Shown here in pieces: positions 7,376 to 14,769 of a stretch of 14,769 nt of DNA. The translations under genes and the position numbers were made by a program. Each line of letters opens with the position of its first letter. The first letter of the stretch is position 1. Under the pieces are notes generated by a model that worked only from the letters and a program-made list of their open reading frames with translations, ran no database searches and was not told the DNA's origin. The stretch spans positions 1 through 14,769 of the forward strand of contig CALDSN010000204.1 of the NCBI GenBank assembly GCA_937924555.1. The letters run 5' to 3'. The DNA comes from an uncultured bacterium (GTDB lineage Bacteria; Cloacimonadota; Cloacimonadia; Cloacimonadales; Cloacimonadaceae).

Positions 7376-9163
7376 ATGAAACACAAGTTTATATTGTTAC
7401 TTTTGATTATGATTGCTGCCGTATCCGGTGGATTATATGCCCAAGCTTATGCTTTGGAATATGACGGGAACGACAATACCAATATGGGTGATTTGGGCTT
7501 TACAGGCACAACTTACACTGTTGAGGCATGGATATATCCCACCACACTCGGTACAAATGGTTATGCCCGTACAGTTCTTGCCACATCAAATGGCTTCAAC
7601 ACCTACACGATGTGGTTTGGAACCTTCAACAACGAAGTTAGAGTGTGGTCATATGCAACCAGCAATACAAACTACCAAACCACCACAGGGGCAAACCTTG
7701 TTGTAGGTAACTAGTATCACATAGCGGTTACTGCCACCAAGGGTGGACTAACCAGAGTTTATGTGAACGGAGTTCAGAGACTTAGCTACACCAACCTTGG
7801 TTTGGGCGTTAACTGGAGTACCATCACAACAATCGGTGACCTGAGACCTGAGAGAGCTTTGGGCTTCATGGGCAAGATTGCTGATGTCCGGGTTTGGAAT
7901 GTGATTCGCACCCCTGCTGAAATTCAGTATGGCATGAATAATGACCTTGTTGGCAACGAACCTGGCTTAATTGGTTACTGGCCCTGCCACGAAGGTAGCG
8001 GAACCACTATTGAAGATCATGCCGGAATCCCCCATGATGGTACACTTGATGGAGCACCATATGATCCTTCTTGGACTACCGGTAAGCCTTATGTGGAAAT
8101 CAGCAGTACTAATCCTGCCGTACCCGCCGGAACAGTTACTCAAGGAACTCTGAAGCACCCCATATACAGCTTGACGGTCAAACCTGTAGTTGATCCAACG
8201 ACCGTTACCCAAGTTGTGTTTGCAACCACAGGTTCCTATGTAGCTTCTGATGTGGACAATTTCAAGCTTTGGTATAGCACCACCAACGATATAAGCACAG
8301 CTTCGCAGTTGGGATCTACCATAACTTCTTCTCTTGGTACCGGAGATCACACTTTTGCCGGGCTATCTCAGGCAATTGCCACCGGAGTAACAGGATATTT
8401 CTGGGTTACATCAGATATCGCCGTAGCAGCAACTCCCGGAAATACCATTACTGTTCCAGCAGTAACTTCGGACAAGGTTACAGTGTCATCAGGCTTTAGA
8501 GTCGGCAGTGCCAGTGCTGGTGGAACGCAAACCATTGATGTGCCCCTACCCTTGGAACTCAGCTCTTTTACCGCAGTATTAACTGTGGAAAACAATGTTA
8601 GCCTGAAGTGGGTTACACAATCTGAGACTTCATTGGGTGGCTACTATATTTACCGCTCTGATAATAGTGATTGGGCGAGTGCTGTGAAGATATCAGATAT
8701 GATTGAAGCTGGTAATACTCCGCTGCAACAAGAATATCAGTTCATTGATAGCAGACTTACGCAAGAGGGGCTTTATTATTACTGGTTACAGGTTCAAGAA
8801 CTTGATGGCAGCTCCTATAGCCATGGACCCACAATTGTGAACTATGTTATGACCGAGACAGAGAACCAAGCACCTGTTATCGTTCCTGCTTTTGGTATCA
8901 GCAACATTTACCCCAACCCCATCACACCCTATTCTATGATAAACTACCACCTCACTAAAGCTGCAGATGTCAGTTTTAAGGTGTATAACTCACGCGGACA
9001 GCTTGTAAGCAATTTTAGAGATGGCTATAGAGCTGATGGAGACCACAGTGTCAGTTGGAATGGGAATGATATCAATGGCAATAACTGCCCCACCGGAGTG
9101 TATTTCATTAAGATGCAAGCCGGAAACAGTGTATCCACGCGTAAAGTGATGATTATCAAGTAA
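7376..9163 (+). pseudogene. Secreted LamG-domain surface protein with sorting tail, interrupted by an amber codon
   Basis: One continuous frame of 595 codons contains a single internal TAG at 7712-7714 (codon 113); downstream codons stay in the same frame to the TAA at 9161-9163. The signal peptide is residues 1-22 (ends GLYA). A LamG/concanavalin-like domain spans about 25-225, including VEAWIYP, RVYVNGVQ and GYWPCHEGSGT. The TAG falls in VVGN-stop-YHIAVT, where LamG proteins normally have Trp, so one G-to-A change from TGG explains it. A strand-rich linker domain (about 240-390) follows, then the fibronectin-like module from 391 and the FlgD-type sorting tail to 595. As written, translation yields a 112-residue exported stub without a sorting tail. 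A GTG at 7763 could open the rest but lacks a signal peptide. It could be a true nonsense mutation, a base error or a suppressed stop. Confidence 0.82.
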
Positions 9164-9205
9164 TATCATATTAGGTGGGAGCGAATCTCACCCATATCGA
9201 AATAC

Positions 9206-9238
9206 AGCCCCGAACTAAATAGGTTCGGGGCTTGTTTT
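9206..9238 (+). terminator. Rho-independent terminator
   Basis: AGCCCCGAAC (9206-9215) pairs perfectly with GTTCGGGGCT (9223-9232) around a 7-base loop and is followed by TGTTTT. The eight-base stem core CCCCGAAC is the same as in the terminator at 6851. It ends the LamG gene unit. Confidence 0.9.
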
Positions 9239-9346
9239 ATCAGGGGACTACTGCTTAAAATCATGCAGGGTTGGCGGATACATTTTGGGCATTGGGGAGG
9301 GGTTTGTGGCGCTCTTAGCAAAATTCAATCCAAGTGCAAGTATTTC

Positions 9347-9374
9347 TTGACAAAAAAGGCGAGCAGATTAGATT
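9347..9374 (+). promoter_or_regulatory. Promoter of the lptB operon, apparently leaderless
   Basis: TTGACA (9347-9352), 16 bases, then TAGATT (9369-9374): the same two boxes and spacing as the promoter at 7272. The expected start, about 7 bases after the -10 box, is near 9381, only a base or two before the lptB ATG at 9383. There is no Shine-Dalgarno sequence in the usual window, so the mRNA may be leaderless. Confidence 0.6.
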
Positions 9375-9382
9375 AAAACTAT

Positions 9383-10132
9383 ATGGAAAAGCACAAGATT
9401 CGCGCTGAACATTTGGTTAAAGTATACGGTAAACGAACCGTAGTCAATGATCTTTCCATGGAAATGAGTCAAGGGGAAGTTGTTGGCATCTTAGGTCCCA
9501 ACGGGGCTGGAAAGACTACCACCTTTTATATGATTATTGGTTTGGCAAAGCCCAATAAGGGCAAGATATTCCTTAACGATACGGACATCTCGCATAAGCC
9601 AATGTATAAAAGGGCAAGGTTGGGTTTGGGATATTTAGCCCAAGCTCCATCTATCTTTGCTAAGTTGAGCGTGGAAGACAATATCATGGCAATTATGCAG
9701 ACCCTGAAAATCCCTCGTAAAGAGCAAAAGCTGAAATTAGCTGAGTCTTTGGAAGAGTTGAATCTCACGCATGTTGCCAAGCAGAAGGCATACACACTTT
9801 CGGGAGGGGAAAGACGCAAACTGGAGATCACTCGTGCCTTGGTAACTAAGCCGACATTCATTTTCATGGATGAACCCTTTGCGGGAGTGGATCCCATTGC
9901 CGTTTCGGATATCCAGGATATCATTGATAAGCTGCGAGCTAAAGACATCGGCATTATGATTACCGACCATAATGTAACTGAGACTTTGAAGATAGTAAAT
10001 CGTGCTTATATTATCTGTGATGGGAAGATCATCTTTTCTGGTACTTCGTTGGAGCTGATTAATGATGAAAAAGTTAGAGAATTCTACCTTGGTGACAGGT
10101 TCTTAGAAAACCCCTTTGAGCAACGCTTATGA
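9383..10132 (+). CDS. lptB: LPS export ABC transporter ATPase LptB
   Basis: This 249-residue ATPase powers extraction of lipopolysaccharide from the inner membrane together with LptF and LptG. Walker A is GPNGAGKTT (38-46), the ABC signature LSGGE is at 139-143, Walker B ends in Asp163-Glu164, and the switch His196 lies in TDHN. The N-terminal VKVYGKRTVV is typical of LptB. It heads the plus-strand operon and overlaps rpoN by four bases (ATGA), an lptB-rpoN order common in Gram-negative bacteria. lptA and lptC are not upstream in this window. Its ATG lies almost on the predicted transcription start, so initiation probably does not use a ribosome-binding site. Confidence 0.95.
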   Translation: MEKHKIRAEHLVKVYGKRTVVNDLSMEMSQGEVVGILGPNGAGKTTTFYMIIGLAKPNKGKIFLNDTDISHKPMYKRARLGLGYLAQAPSIFAKLSVEDNIMAIMQTLKIPRKEQKLKLAESLEELNLTHVAKQKAYTLSGGERRKLEITRALVTKPTFIFMDEPFAGVDPIAVSDIQDIIDKLRAKDIGIMITDHNVTETLKIVNRAYIICDGKIIFSGTSLELINDEKVREFYLGDRFLENPFEQRL

Positions 10133-11586
10133 GCCCGATGGATCAATATCTTTCTTTAAAACAGAAACAAGAGCTTGCCCTCAAGCCCAAGATGTTGCAA
10201 TCCCTCAAAATGTTGGCATTGCCCATTTTGGAGTTGGAGAGCTATATTAAGCAAGAACTGGTGAACAACCCTTTGCTTGAACTAAGAGAAGAAAAAGATG
10301 ATGATGATATTGACGAAGGTAACTTTGAGCAACCAGCACCCGAAAGCGAAAATACCCTGGAAGATAGCATAGAGCCGGAGAACCACTGCGAAACAATCTC
10401 CGAAGCAAAAGAGCTTACTGAGATATTGGACAATTGGAATGACTACCATTCGGGATATGAAGCTTGGCACGGAGATAGTGAGACAGAACATACGGAATCA
10501 CTGGTCAAATATGAGGAAAATGCCAAAGACAAGTATCTGGAGCAGTTATACCCTCTATGTTTGCCTGATAATGAGATTGACTTTCTCACTGAACTGATAG
10601 ATTCATGCGACATTTATGGCTTCCTTCCCAAAGAATATAACATCTGTAATACAGGCAGGAAATATCGTATCAACGCAGAGAGAGCCATAGAACTGCGGGC
10701 AATATTGATGGACCTTAGTCCCAAGGGGATATGCGCTAGTAATCTAGCGGAATGTCTTTATGCCCAACTTACTGAAGAGCAAAAGCAGAATAGGATTATC
10801 TGCGCCCTGATAGACGGGCAGTTTGACAATCTAATCCATCGCCGGTATCAGAAGATATCCTCAGCTTTAGGCGTATCAGAGGACACTATTATGGCTGCGA
10901 AAGAGCAGATTGCTAAGCTTGATCCCAAACCGGGATTGAGGATACTCGCTTCTAATGCTTCCTATGTGTTCCCCGATGTTACCTTAAAGATGGTGGATGG
11001 GGAATATGTGGTGATAATCAATGACCATATCACTCCAAACATAATCATCAGTCCTCGTTATCGCAAGATGATAAACCGCGGATATTTCGATAAGGAAACC
11101 ATGCAGTTTGTGCGAGAGAGGATAAATTCTGCCAAGTTCCTGATAAAGTCCATATTCATGAGAATGAGAACTCTTGAAAGAGTATCGCTATCCATCATTA
11201 AGCACCAATATGACTTCTTTTATCTGGGTAGTGGGCAGATGCAGCCTTTGACCTATTCGGTAATTGCGCAGGACTTGGGGGTTAGCGAATCCACTATCAG
11301 TCGCGTAGTAAAGCATAAATATGCAGAAACCCCTTATGGGATTTTTGCATTCAAGGATTTCTTTACTTCCACCGCCGGAATGGATGATGATTATCAGTCC
11401 ATCTCCCGACAGAGAGTAAAATCCAAGATAATCAGGATGATTGAACTGGAGAACAAAAAGAAACCTCTTAGCGACCAAGAACTGGTTGACAGGCTGAAAG
11501 CAGAGGGCTTGAATATTTCCCGTAGAATAATAACAAAATACCGGGATGAGCTGGGGATACTTAATAGCCATCTCAGGAGACAATAA
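10129..11586 (+). CDS. rpoN: RNA polymerase sigma-54 factor
   Basis: The 485-residue sigma-54 directs RNA polymerase to -24/-12 promoters that need an enhancer-binding activator. Region I (about residues 7-50) has the expected Gln/Leu-rich pattern: LSLKQKQEL, then MLQSLKMLALP and NNPLLEL. A very acidic region II follows (about 54-85, with DDDDIDEGN). The core-binding part is central, a helix-turn-helix (SVIAQDLGVSESTISR) lies at about 369-385, and the C-terminal RpoN box reads SRRIITKYRD (464-473). It normally reads ARRTVAKYRE, so this is a mild variant that keeps the key Arg, Lys and Tyr. The start shares ATGA with the lptB stop; an ATG three codons later (10138) is an alternative. No convincing sigma-54 promoter was found in the window. 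Confidence 0.95.
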   Translation: MSPMDQYLSLKQKQELALKPKMLQSLKMLALPILELESYIKQELVNNPLLELREEKDDDDIDEGNFEQPAPESENTLEDSIEPENHCETISEAKELTEILDNWNDYHSGYEAWHGDSETEHTESLVKYEENAKDKYLEQLYPLCLPDNEIDFLTELIDSCDIYGFLPKEYNICNTGRKYRINAERAIELRAILMDLSPKGICASNLAECLYAQLTEEQKQNRIICALIDGQFDNLIHRRYQKISSALGVSEDTIMAAKEQIAKLDPKPGLRILASNASYVFPDVTLKMVDGEYVVIINDHITPNIIISPRYRKMINRGYFDKETMQFVRERINSAKFLIKSIFMRMRTLERVSLSIIKHQYDFFYLGSGQMQPLTYSVIAQDLGVSESTISRVVKHKYAETPYGIFAFKDFFTSTAGMDDDYQSISRQRVKSKIIRMIELENKKKPLSDQELVDRLKAEGLNISRRIITKYRDELGILNSHLRRQ

Positions 11587-12986
11587 TGCAACATACAAGT
11601 GTAATAATCGTAGGTGGAGGCCCCGGCGGCTATGAAACAGCCATTCGCCTATCTCAATACGAAATTCCCTGCTTGGTAATTGAAAAAGAAAGGCTTGGTG
11701 GTATTTGCCTCAACTGGGGCTGCATTCCCACCAAGGCCTTGGTTAAAAGCGCTGAGTTGGTATCCGAGATAAATGAAGCTCCTAGCTATGGCTTACCCCA
11801 AATTGCCTTTGATCTGGATTATAATAGCATCTATGAGCGTAAGAACGCCATAGTGGAGCAGCTGGTTAGTGGAATAGAATATCTCTTCCGCAAAAGAAAG
11901 ATACCTATGGTTAAGGACACAGCTCAAAATGTCCGCAAGGAAGGCGGGAAGTACATTATCAGCACTCTTAGCGGCGAAGAATATAGCTGCGACTACCTCA
12001 TTATTGCCACGGGAAGCGAAGCAAAAGGTCTGCCCGGAATTGCCATCGACGAAGAGAACATTCTTTCATCCACCGGTATTCTGAAACTTAATGAGTTACC
12101 CAAGAGTCTGGTGGTGGTTGGCGGAGGGGTTATAGGCTGCGAATTTGCCTCGGTTTTTGCCGCTTTCGGCGTACAAGTAACGATTGTGGAGTTCTTACCC
12201 CGCTTGGTTGCATTGGAGGATGAGGAGATATCCAAACGCTTGGCGTTAAGCTTCAAAAAAGCAGGCATCAAGGTGCTAACCGGCTTGGGAGTTAAAAGCG
12301 TGGATGGAACCCCATCTGGCTTGTTAGTCACCCTCTCGGATGGCAATAGCATGTATGCTGATAAAGTTCTGCTAAGCGTGGGAAGGGTTCCCGTAAACAA
12401 CCTTAGCTGGGAGGATGAAGCTCCCAAAGAGAATAGAGGCGCAATCGTCATCGACGGATACATGCGCAGCTCTCTGGAAAAAGTATATGCCATAGGTGAT
12501 GTCACTGCTAAGCTGCAACTGGCTCACACAGCCAGCAAACAAGGCTTGATGGTGGCACAGCACATTGCCGAGCTGGAAGGCAAGCAAGAATACAATTATC
12601 ACGAGTTAAACTATCACAATATTCCTAGATGTACCTTCACCAATCCGGAGATTGCTTCAGTGGGGTACACCCATGCAGAAGCGACGGAATTGTTCGGAGA
12701 AATAACGGTTGGGAAGTTCCCCTATACTGCCAATGGCAAAGCTATGTCCATGAATGCAACCACCGGGTTTGTTAAAACCATAGCTCGAAAGGACACACAA
12801 GAGCTTGTGGGGATGCATATCATGGGGCATGGAGCTGCCGAGTTGATAGCACAGGGAGCTATCCTGATAGCAAATAAGAATACTGCTGCAGATGTCGAGT
12901 CCATTGTGTTTGCTCACCCTACCCTATCAGAAACAATCATGGAATCGATTGAAGACCTGCATAACCTATCAATCCACAAAATTTAA
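11586..12986 (+). CDS. lpdA: Dihydrolipoyl dehydrogenase (E3)
   Basis: This flavoprotein reoxidises dihydrolipoamide with NAD+ for 2-oxoacid dehydrogenase or glycine cleavage complexes. At 466 residues it has standard length. The FAD-binding GGGPGGYE is at 10-17, the redox cysteines are Cys41 and Cys46 in CLNWGCIPTK, the NAD-binding GGGVIGCEFAS follows in the middle, and the C-terminal catalytic His444-Pro and Glu449 lie in AHPTLSE. Its start overlaps the rpoN stop by one base (TAATG), with AGGAG upstream, and hpf follows 14 bases later. No E1 or E2 subunit gene is adjacent, so this is probably a shared E3. Related disulfide reductases (mercuric reductase, transhydrogenase) are less likely given the CxxxxC context and HPTLSE tail. 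Confidence 0.94.
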   Translation: MQHTSVIIVGGGPGGYETAIRLSQYEIPCLVIEKERLGGICLNWGCIPTKALVKSAELVSEINEAPSYGLPQIAFDLDYNSIYERKNAIVEQLVSGIEYLFRKRKIPMVKDTAQNVRKEGGKYIISTLSGEEYSCDYLIIATGSEAKGLPGIAIDEENILSSTGILKLNELPKSLVVVGGGVIGCEFASVFAAFGVQVTIVEFLPRLVALEDEEISKRLALSFKKAGIKVLTGLGVKSVDGTPSGLLVTLSDGNSMYADKVLLSVGRVPVNNLSWEDEAPKENRGAIVIDGYMRSSLEKVYAIGDVTAKLQLAHTASKQGLMVAQHIAELEGKQEYNYHELNYHNIPRCTFTNPEIASVGYTHAEATELFGEITVGKFPYTANGKAMSMNATTGFVKTIARKDTQELVGMHIMGHGAAELIAQGAILIANKNTAADVESIVFAHPTLSETIMESIEDLHNLSIHKI

Positions 12987-13000
12987 AGGAGGATTCCATC

Positions 13001-13537
13001 ATGCAGATTACGATTACTGCCCGTCACTTTGAGCTTACCAAAGCCATCAGGGACTATGTGGAGACTTCGTGTCTGAAGCTTAAGAAGTACTTCGATCACA
13101 TTATCACAGTTCATGTTACTCTTGCGCTGGAGAACAGCCGCAATGTATGTGAGCTATCGCTTCATGCTGCCAAGTTCAGCTTGCAGAGCGAGACAGAAGA
13201 GATGGACATGTATCTGTCTATTGATAATGCCGTCGAGAAGATGGAAGGACAAATAAAGAAGCTTAAAGACCGCATTACTGACCACCAGAAACGCGCATTG
13301 AAAGACCATTTCGATGATTTTTCTCGTGCTACCGTGTTGCAAGTCAATTCCGACAATAAAGCCCACAAAACGGTGAAAACCAAGCGTGTTGTTACCGAAA
13401 CCCTCTCTGTGGAAGAAGCCTTGGAGAAGATTGATTCTGCCAAGGAGGATTTCCTGATCTTCAAAAATGTCGAATCCGATAGTATAAATGTACTGGTAAA
13501 AAAAGACCAAGACCTCTACAGATTGTTTGAACCATAA
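13001..13537 (+). CDS. hpf: Ribosome hibernation-promoting factor, long form
   Basis: The 178-residue protein should bind the small ribosomal subunit and dimerise ribosomes in resting cells. The N-terminal HPF/RaiA domain (1-about 105) starts MQITITARHFELTKAIRDYV. A linker (about 106-125) leads to the C-terminal dimerisation domain (about 126-178, with SVEEALEKI, then FLIFKNVES and INVLVKKD), which defines the long form. The strong ribosome site AAGGAGG (12986-12992) overlaps the stop of lpdA. The rpoN-hpf neighbourhood is common in Gram-negative bacteria, but here lpdA lies between them. Confidence 0.94.
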   Translation: MQITITARHFELTKAIRDYVETSCLKLKKYFDHIITVHVTLALENSRNVCELSLHAAKFSLQSETEEMDMYLSIDNAVEKMEGQIKKLKDRITDHQKRALKDHFDDFSRATVLQVNSDNKAHKTVKTKRVVTETLSVEEALEKIDSAKEDFLIFKNVESDSINVLVKKDQDLYRLFEP

Positions 13538-13546
13538 TATAATCTT

Positions 13547-13612
13547 AAGGGAGAAGAGGTTATTTATTGCTGTTATACCACACTGAATAACTCTCTTCTT
13601 CCTTTCTTGTTT
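13547..13612 (+). terminator. Hairpin between hpf and hprK, terminator or attenuator
   Basis: AAGGGAGAAG...TTATT (13547-13564) pairs with 13586-13604 over 18 bp with one bulged T, around a 21-base loop. The right arm runs into a T-rich tail (to 13612) interrupted by C and G. It begins 10 bases after the hpf stop. The stem is A-T/purine-rich and the tail imperfect, so partial termination or an mRNA processing site is as likely as full termination. Confidence 0.55.
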
Positions 13613-13648
13613 AGATTTGCACCTTCATTAACGTCTTTGGGATAAGCT

Positions 13649-14638
13649 ATGAAAGAGATAACCGTAAGAGATTTTTTCGATGCCAAAAAGAAAGATTTGG
13701 CTCTGTCGTTGATCACTGAGCCGGAGACCCTGAACAAAAAGCTTGCTTCTCCGCATGTTAACCGTCCTGGGCTTGCATTGGCAGGTTTTTTGGAAGTGTT
13801 TTCTTCGGATAGGATACAAGTATTCGGGGAAACAGAAGTGCGGTATCTACAAAGCCTGCATGAGGAAGAACTGATTGCCAGAATGCGGGATGTGTTTAAA
13901 ACCGACATCCCCTGCATCATTATCTCCAAAGGTTTAACCCTACCCCCGGTTACAGAATATATTGCTAATGACCTCAATATTGCTCTGTTTTCCAGCCGGT
14001 TATCTACCATCAATCTGATAGAACACCTTTCTCGCTATCTGCACGATGTCTTCGCTCTGGAGAAGACCCTCCATGCCACCCTGATTGATGTTTTCGGTTT
14101 AGGTATATTACTAACTGGGAAGAGTGGCATCGGCAAAAGCGAATGCGCTTTGGATCTGGTTCATAGAGGTCACAGTCTAATAGGTGACGATCTTATAACT
14201 CTTAGATACTTGGATGACCAATTATTCGGCAAACCTGGAAGGGACTTTGGTCACTTCATGGAGATTCGAGGTGTGGGTTTTGTTAATGCTGAGCGCATGT
14301 TTGGCATTGAGCGCACCAGGAAGAATAAATCCATAGACCTTCAGATAGAGCTTATGCCTTGGCAGGAGAATATGGATTATGAGCGTATCGGCTTGGCTAA
14401 CAACTATGCTGAGCATCTCGGAGTGAAAATCCCCATTATCTATCTCCCTGTTTCACCGGGAAAGAATGTGTCTGTGATTGTGGAAGTTGCTGCTATGAAT
14501 ATGATCTTGAAGGGAGTTGGTTACGATGCTGCAGAGGATTTTAACCGCCGAGTGAACGAAGAGATACGGATGAAAACTATAAGTAAGGGTATGGAAGCCA
14601 AGGCAAATGAAACAAATAGCAGTAACAGTAACAAATAA
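13649..14638 (+). CDS. hprK: HPr kinase/phosphorylase
   Basis: This 329-residue enzyme phosphorylates and dephosphorylates a serine on HPr, linking carbon or energy status to regulation. The N-terminal domain (1-about 130) is followed by the catalytic domain with the P-loop GKSGIGKS (157-164), the conserved His142 just before it, the SLIGDD stretch, and the signature EIRGVGFVN (205-213). The C-terminal tail is Asn/Ser-rich. Upstream only a weak GGGA precedes the ATG. The gene begins 111 bases after hpf, beyond the hairpin at 13547, and its 3' end overlaps ptsH by 32 bases, so kinase and substrate are translationally linked. Confidence 0.94.
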   Translation: MKEITVRDFFDAKKKDLALSLITEPETLNKKLASPHVNRPGLALAGFLEVFSSDRIQVFGETEVRYLQSLHEEELIARMRDVFKTDIPCIIISKGLTLPPVTEYIANDLNIALFSSRLSTINLIEHLSRYLHDVFALEKTLHATLIDVFGLGILLTGKSGIGKSECALDLVHRGHSLIGDDLITLRYLDDQLFGKPGRDFGHFMEIRGVGFVNAERMFGIERTRKNKSIDLQIELMPWQENMDYERIGLANNYAEHLGVKIPIIYLPVSPGKNVSVIVEVAAMNMILKGVGYDAAEDFNRRVNEEIRMKTISKGMEAKANETNSSNSNK

Positions 14639-14721
14639 ACTGGGGCTCCATGCCCGTCCATCTGCATTGCTTGTGCGAGCCGCAACCAAGTTTCGCAGCG
14701 ATTTCTTTATCGAAAAGGATG
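14607..14721 (+). CDS. ptsH: HPr phosphocarrier protein, truncated by adapter sequence
   Basis: The frame opens with MKQIAVTVTNKLGLHARPSA; His15 in GLHARP is the phosphoryl-accepting histidine of HPr. AAGG lies about 5 bases before the ATG, inside the end of hprK. Only the first 38 codons are biological; the site of the regulatory Ser46 is lost. From 14722 the sequence is adapter, and the chimeric frame runs to an artefactual TAG at 14754-14756, so automated calling could report a false complete 49-residue protein. Presence next to hprK supports an HprK-HPr regulatory pair; whether PTS sugar transporters exist is not visible here. Confidence 0.88.
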
Positions 14722-14769
14722 AGATCGGAAGAGCGTCGTGTAGGGAAAGAGTGTAGATCTCGGTGGTCG
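14722..14769. other. Illumina adapter contamination
   Basis: The last 48 bases begin AGATCGGAAGAGCGTCGTGT and match, base for base as far as I recall it, the reverse complement of the Illumina TruSeq universal adapter. This is library sequence left at the contig end, not genomic DNA. Confidence 0.97.

Noticed and set aside
7712..7714. Pyrrolysine or genome-wide amber recoding
   Set aside because: The replaced residue is expected to be Trp, not Lys-like, and TAG serves as an ordinary stop for the GerW-like gene at 3478-3480.
7763..9163. An independent gene starting at GTG 7763
   Set aside because: It is in the same frame as the upstream part, starts in the middle of a LamG domain and has no signal peptide although its tail needs export.
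9271..9292. TGGCGG followed by TTTTGGGC upstream of lptB as a sigma-54 site
   Set aside because: The -12 element lacks TTGC at the required spacing, and a better sigma-70-type promoter lies closer to the gene.

Overview
The window looks like one end of a contig from an uncultured Gram-negative bacterium of the FCB group. My best guess is a Cloacimonadota (WWE1) relative, but I cannot prove this without a database. The evidence is LptB (an LPS exporter, so an outer membrane), two secreted proteins ending in a type IX-secretion-like (FlgD-fold) C-terminal tail, sigma-54, and HPr kinase. Strong Shine-Dalgarno sites and TTGACA-type promoters argue against a typical Bacteroidota member. Base composition is moderate, and I see no transposase, phage gene, tRNA, rRNA or CRISPR array.

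Left part (1-3906, minus strand): a tightly packed four-gene operon read right to left. It encodes a small GerW/YtfJ-family membrane protein, an M3-family oligoendopeptidase, a lipoate-protein ligase, and a DUF523-DUF1722 protein that runs off the window at base 1. Genes are 2 bp apart, 1 bp overlapping and 11 bp apart. The DUF523 protein has Ser where the family normally has the third iron-sulfur cysteine.

Middle (3907-9240): a divergent intergenic region holds a long imperfect inverted repeat with a perfect 17-bp stem. Two plus-strand genes for secreted, modular surface proteins follow. They share a promoter pattern, part of the leader, the first six residues (MKHKFI) and about 200 C-terminal residues, but have different N-terminal passengers: a beta-helix-like region in one, a LamG domain in the other. 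Each ends in a Rho-independent terminator with the same stem core. The second gene is interrupted by one in-frame amber codon at the site of a conserved tryptophan.

Right part (9347-14721, plus strand): a housekeeping and regulatory operon, lptB - rpoN - lpdA - hpf - hprK - ptsH. The first four genes are nearly contiguous, and a hairpin separates hpf from hprK. It links LPS export, sigma-54, a lipoamide dehydrogenase, ribosome hibernation and the HPr kinase/HPr pair. The lipoamide enzyme and the lipoate ligase on the other strand belong to the same cofactor economy.

The last 48 bases (14722-14769) are not biological. They match the reverse complement of the Illumina TruSeq universal adapter, so the HPr gene is truncated by an artefact.
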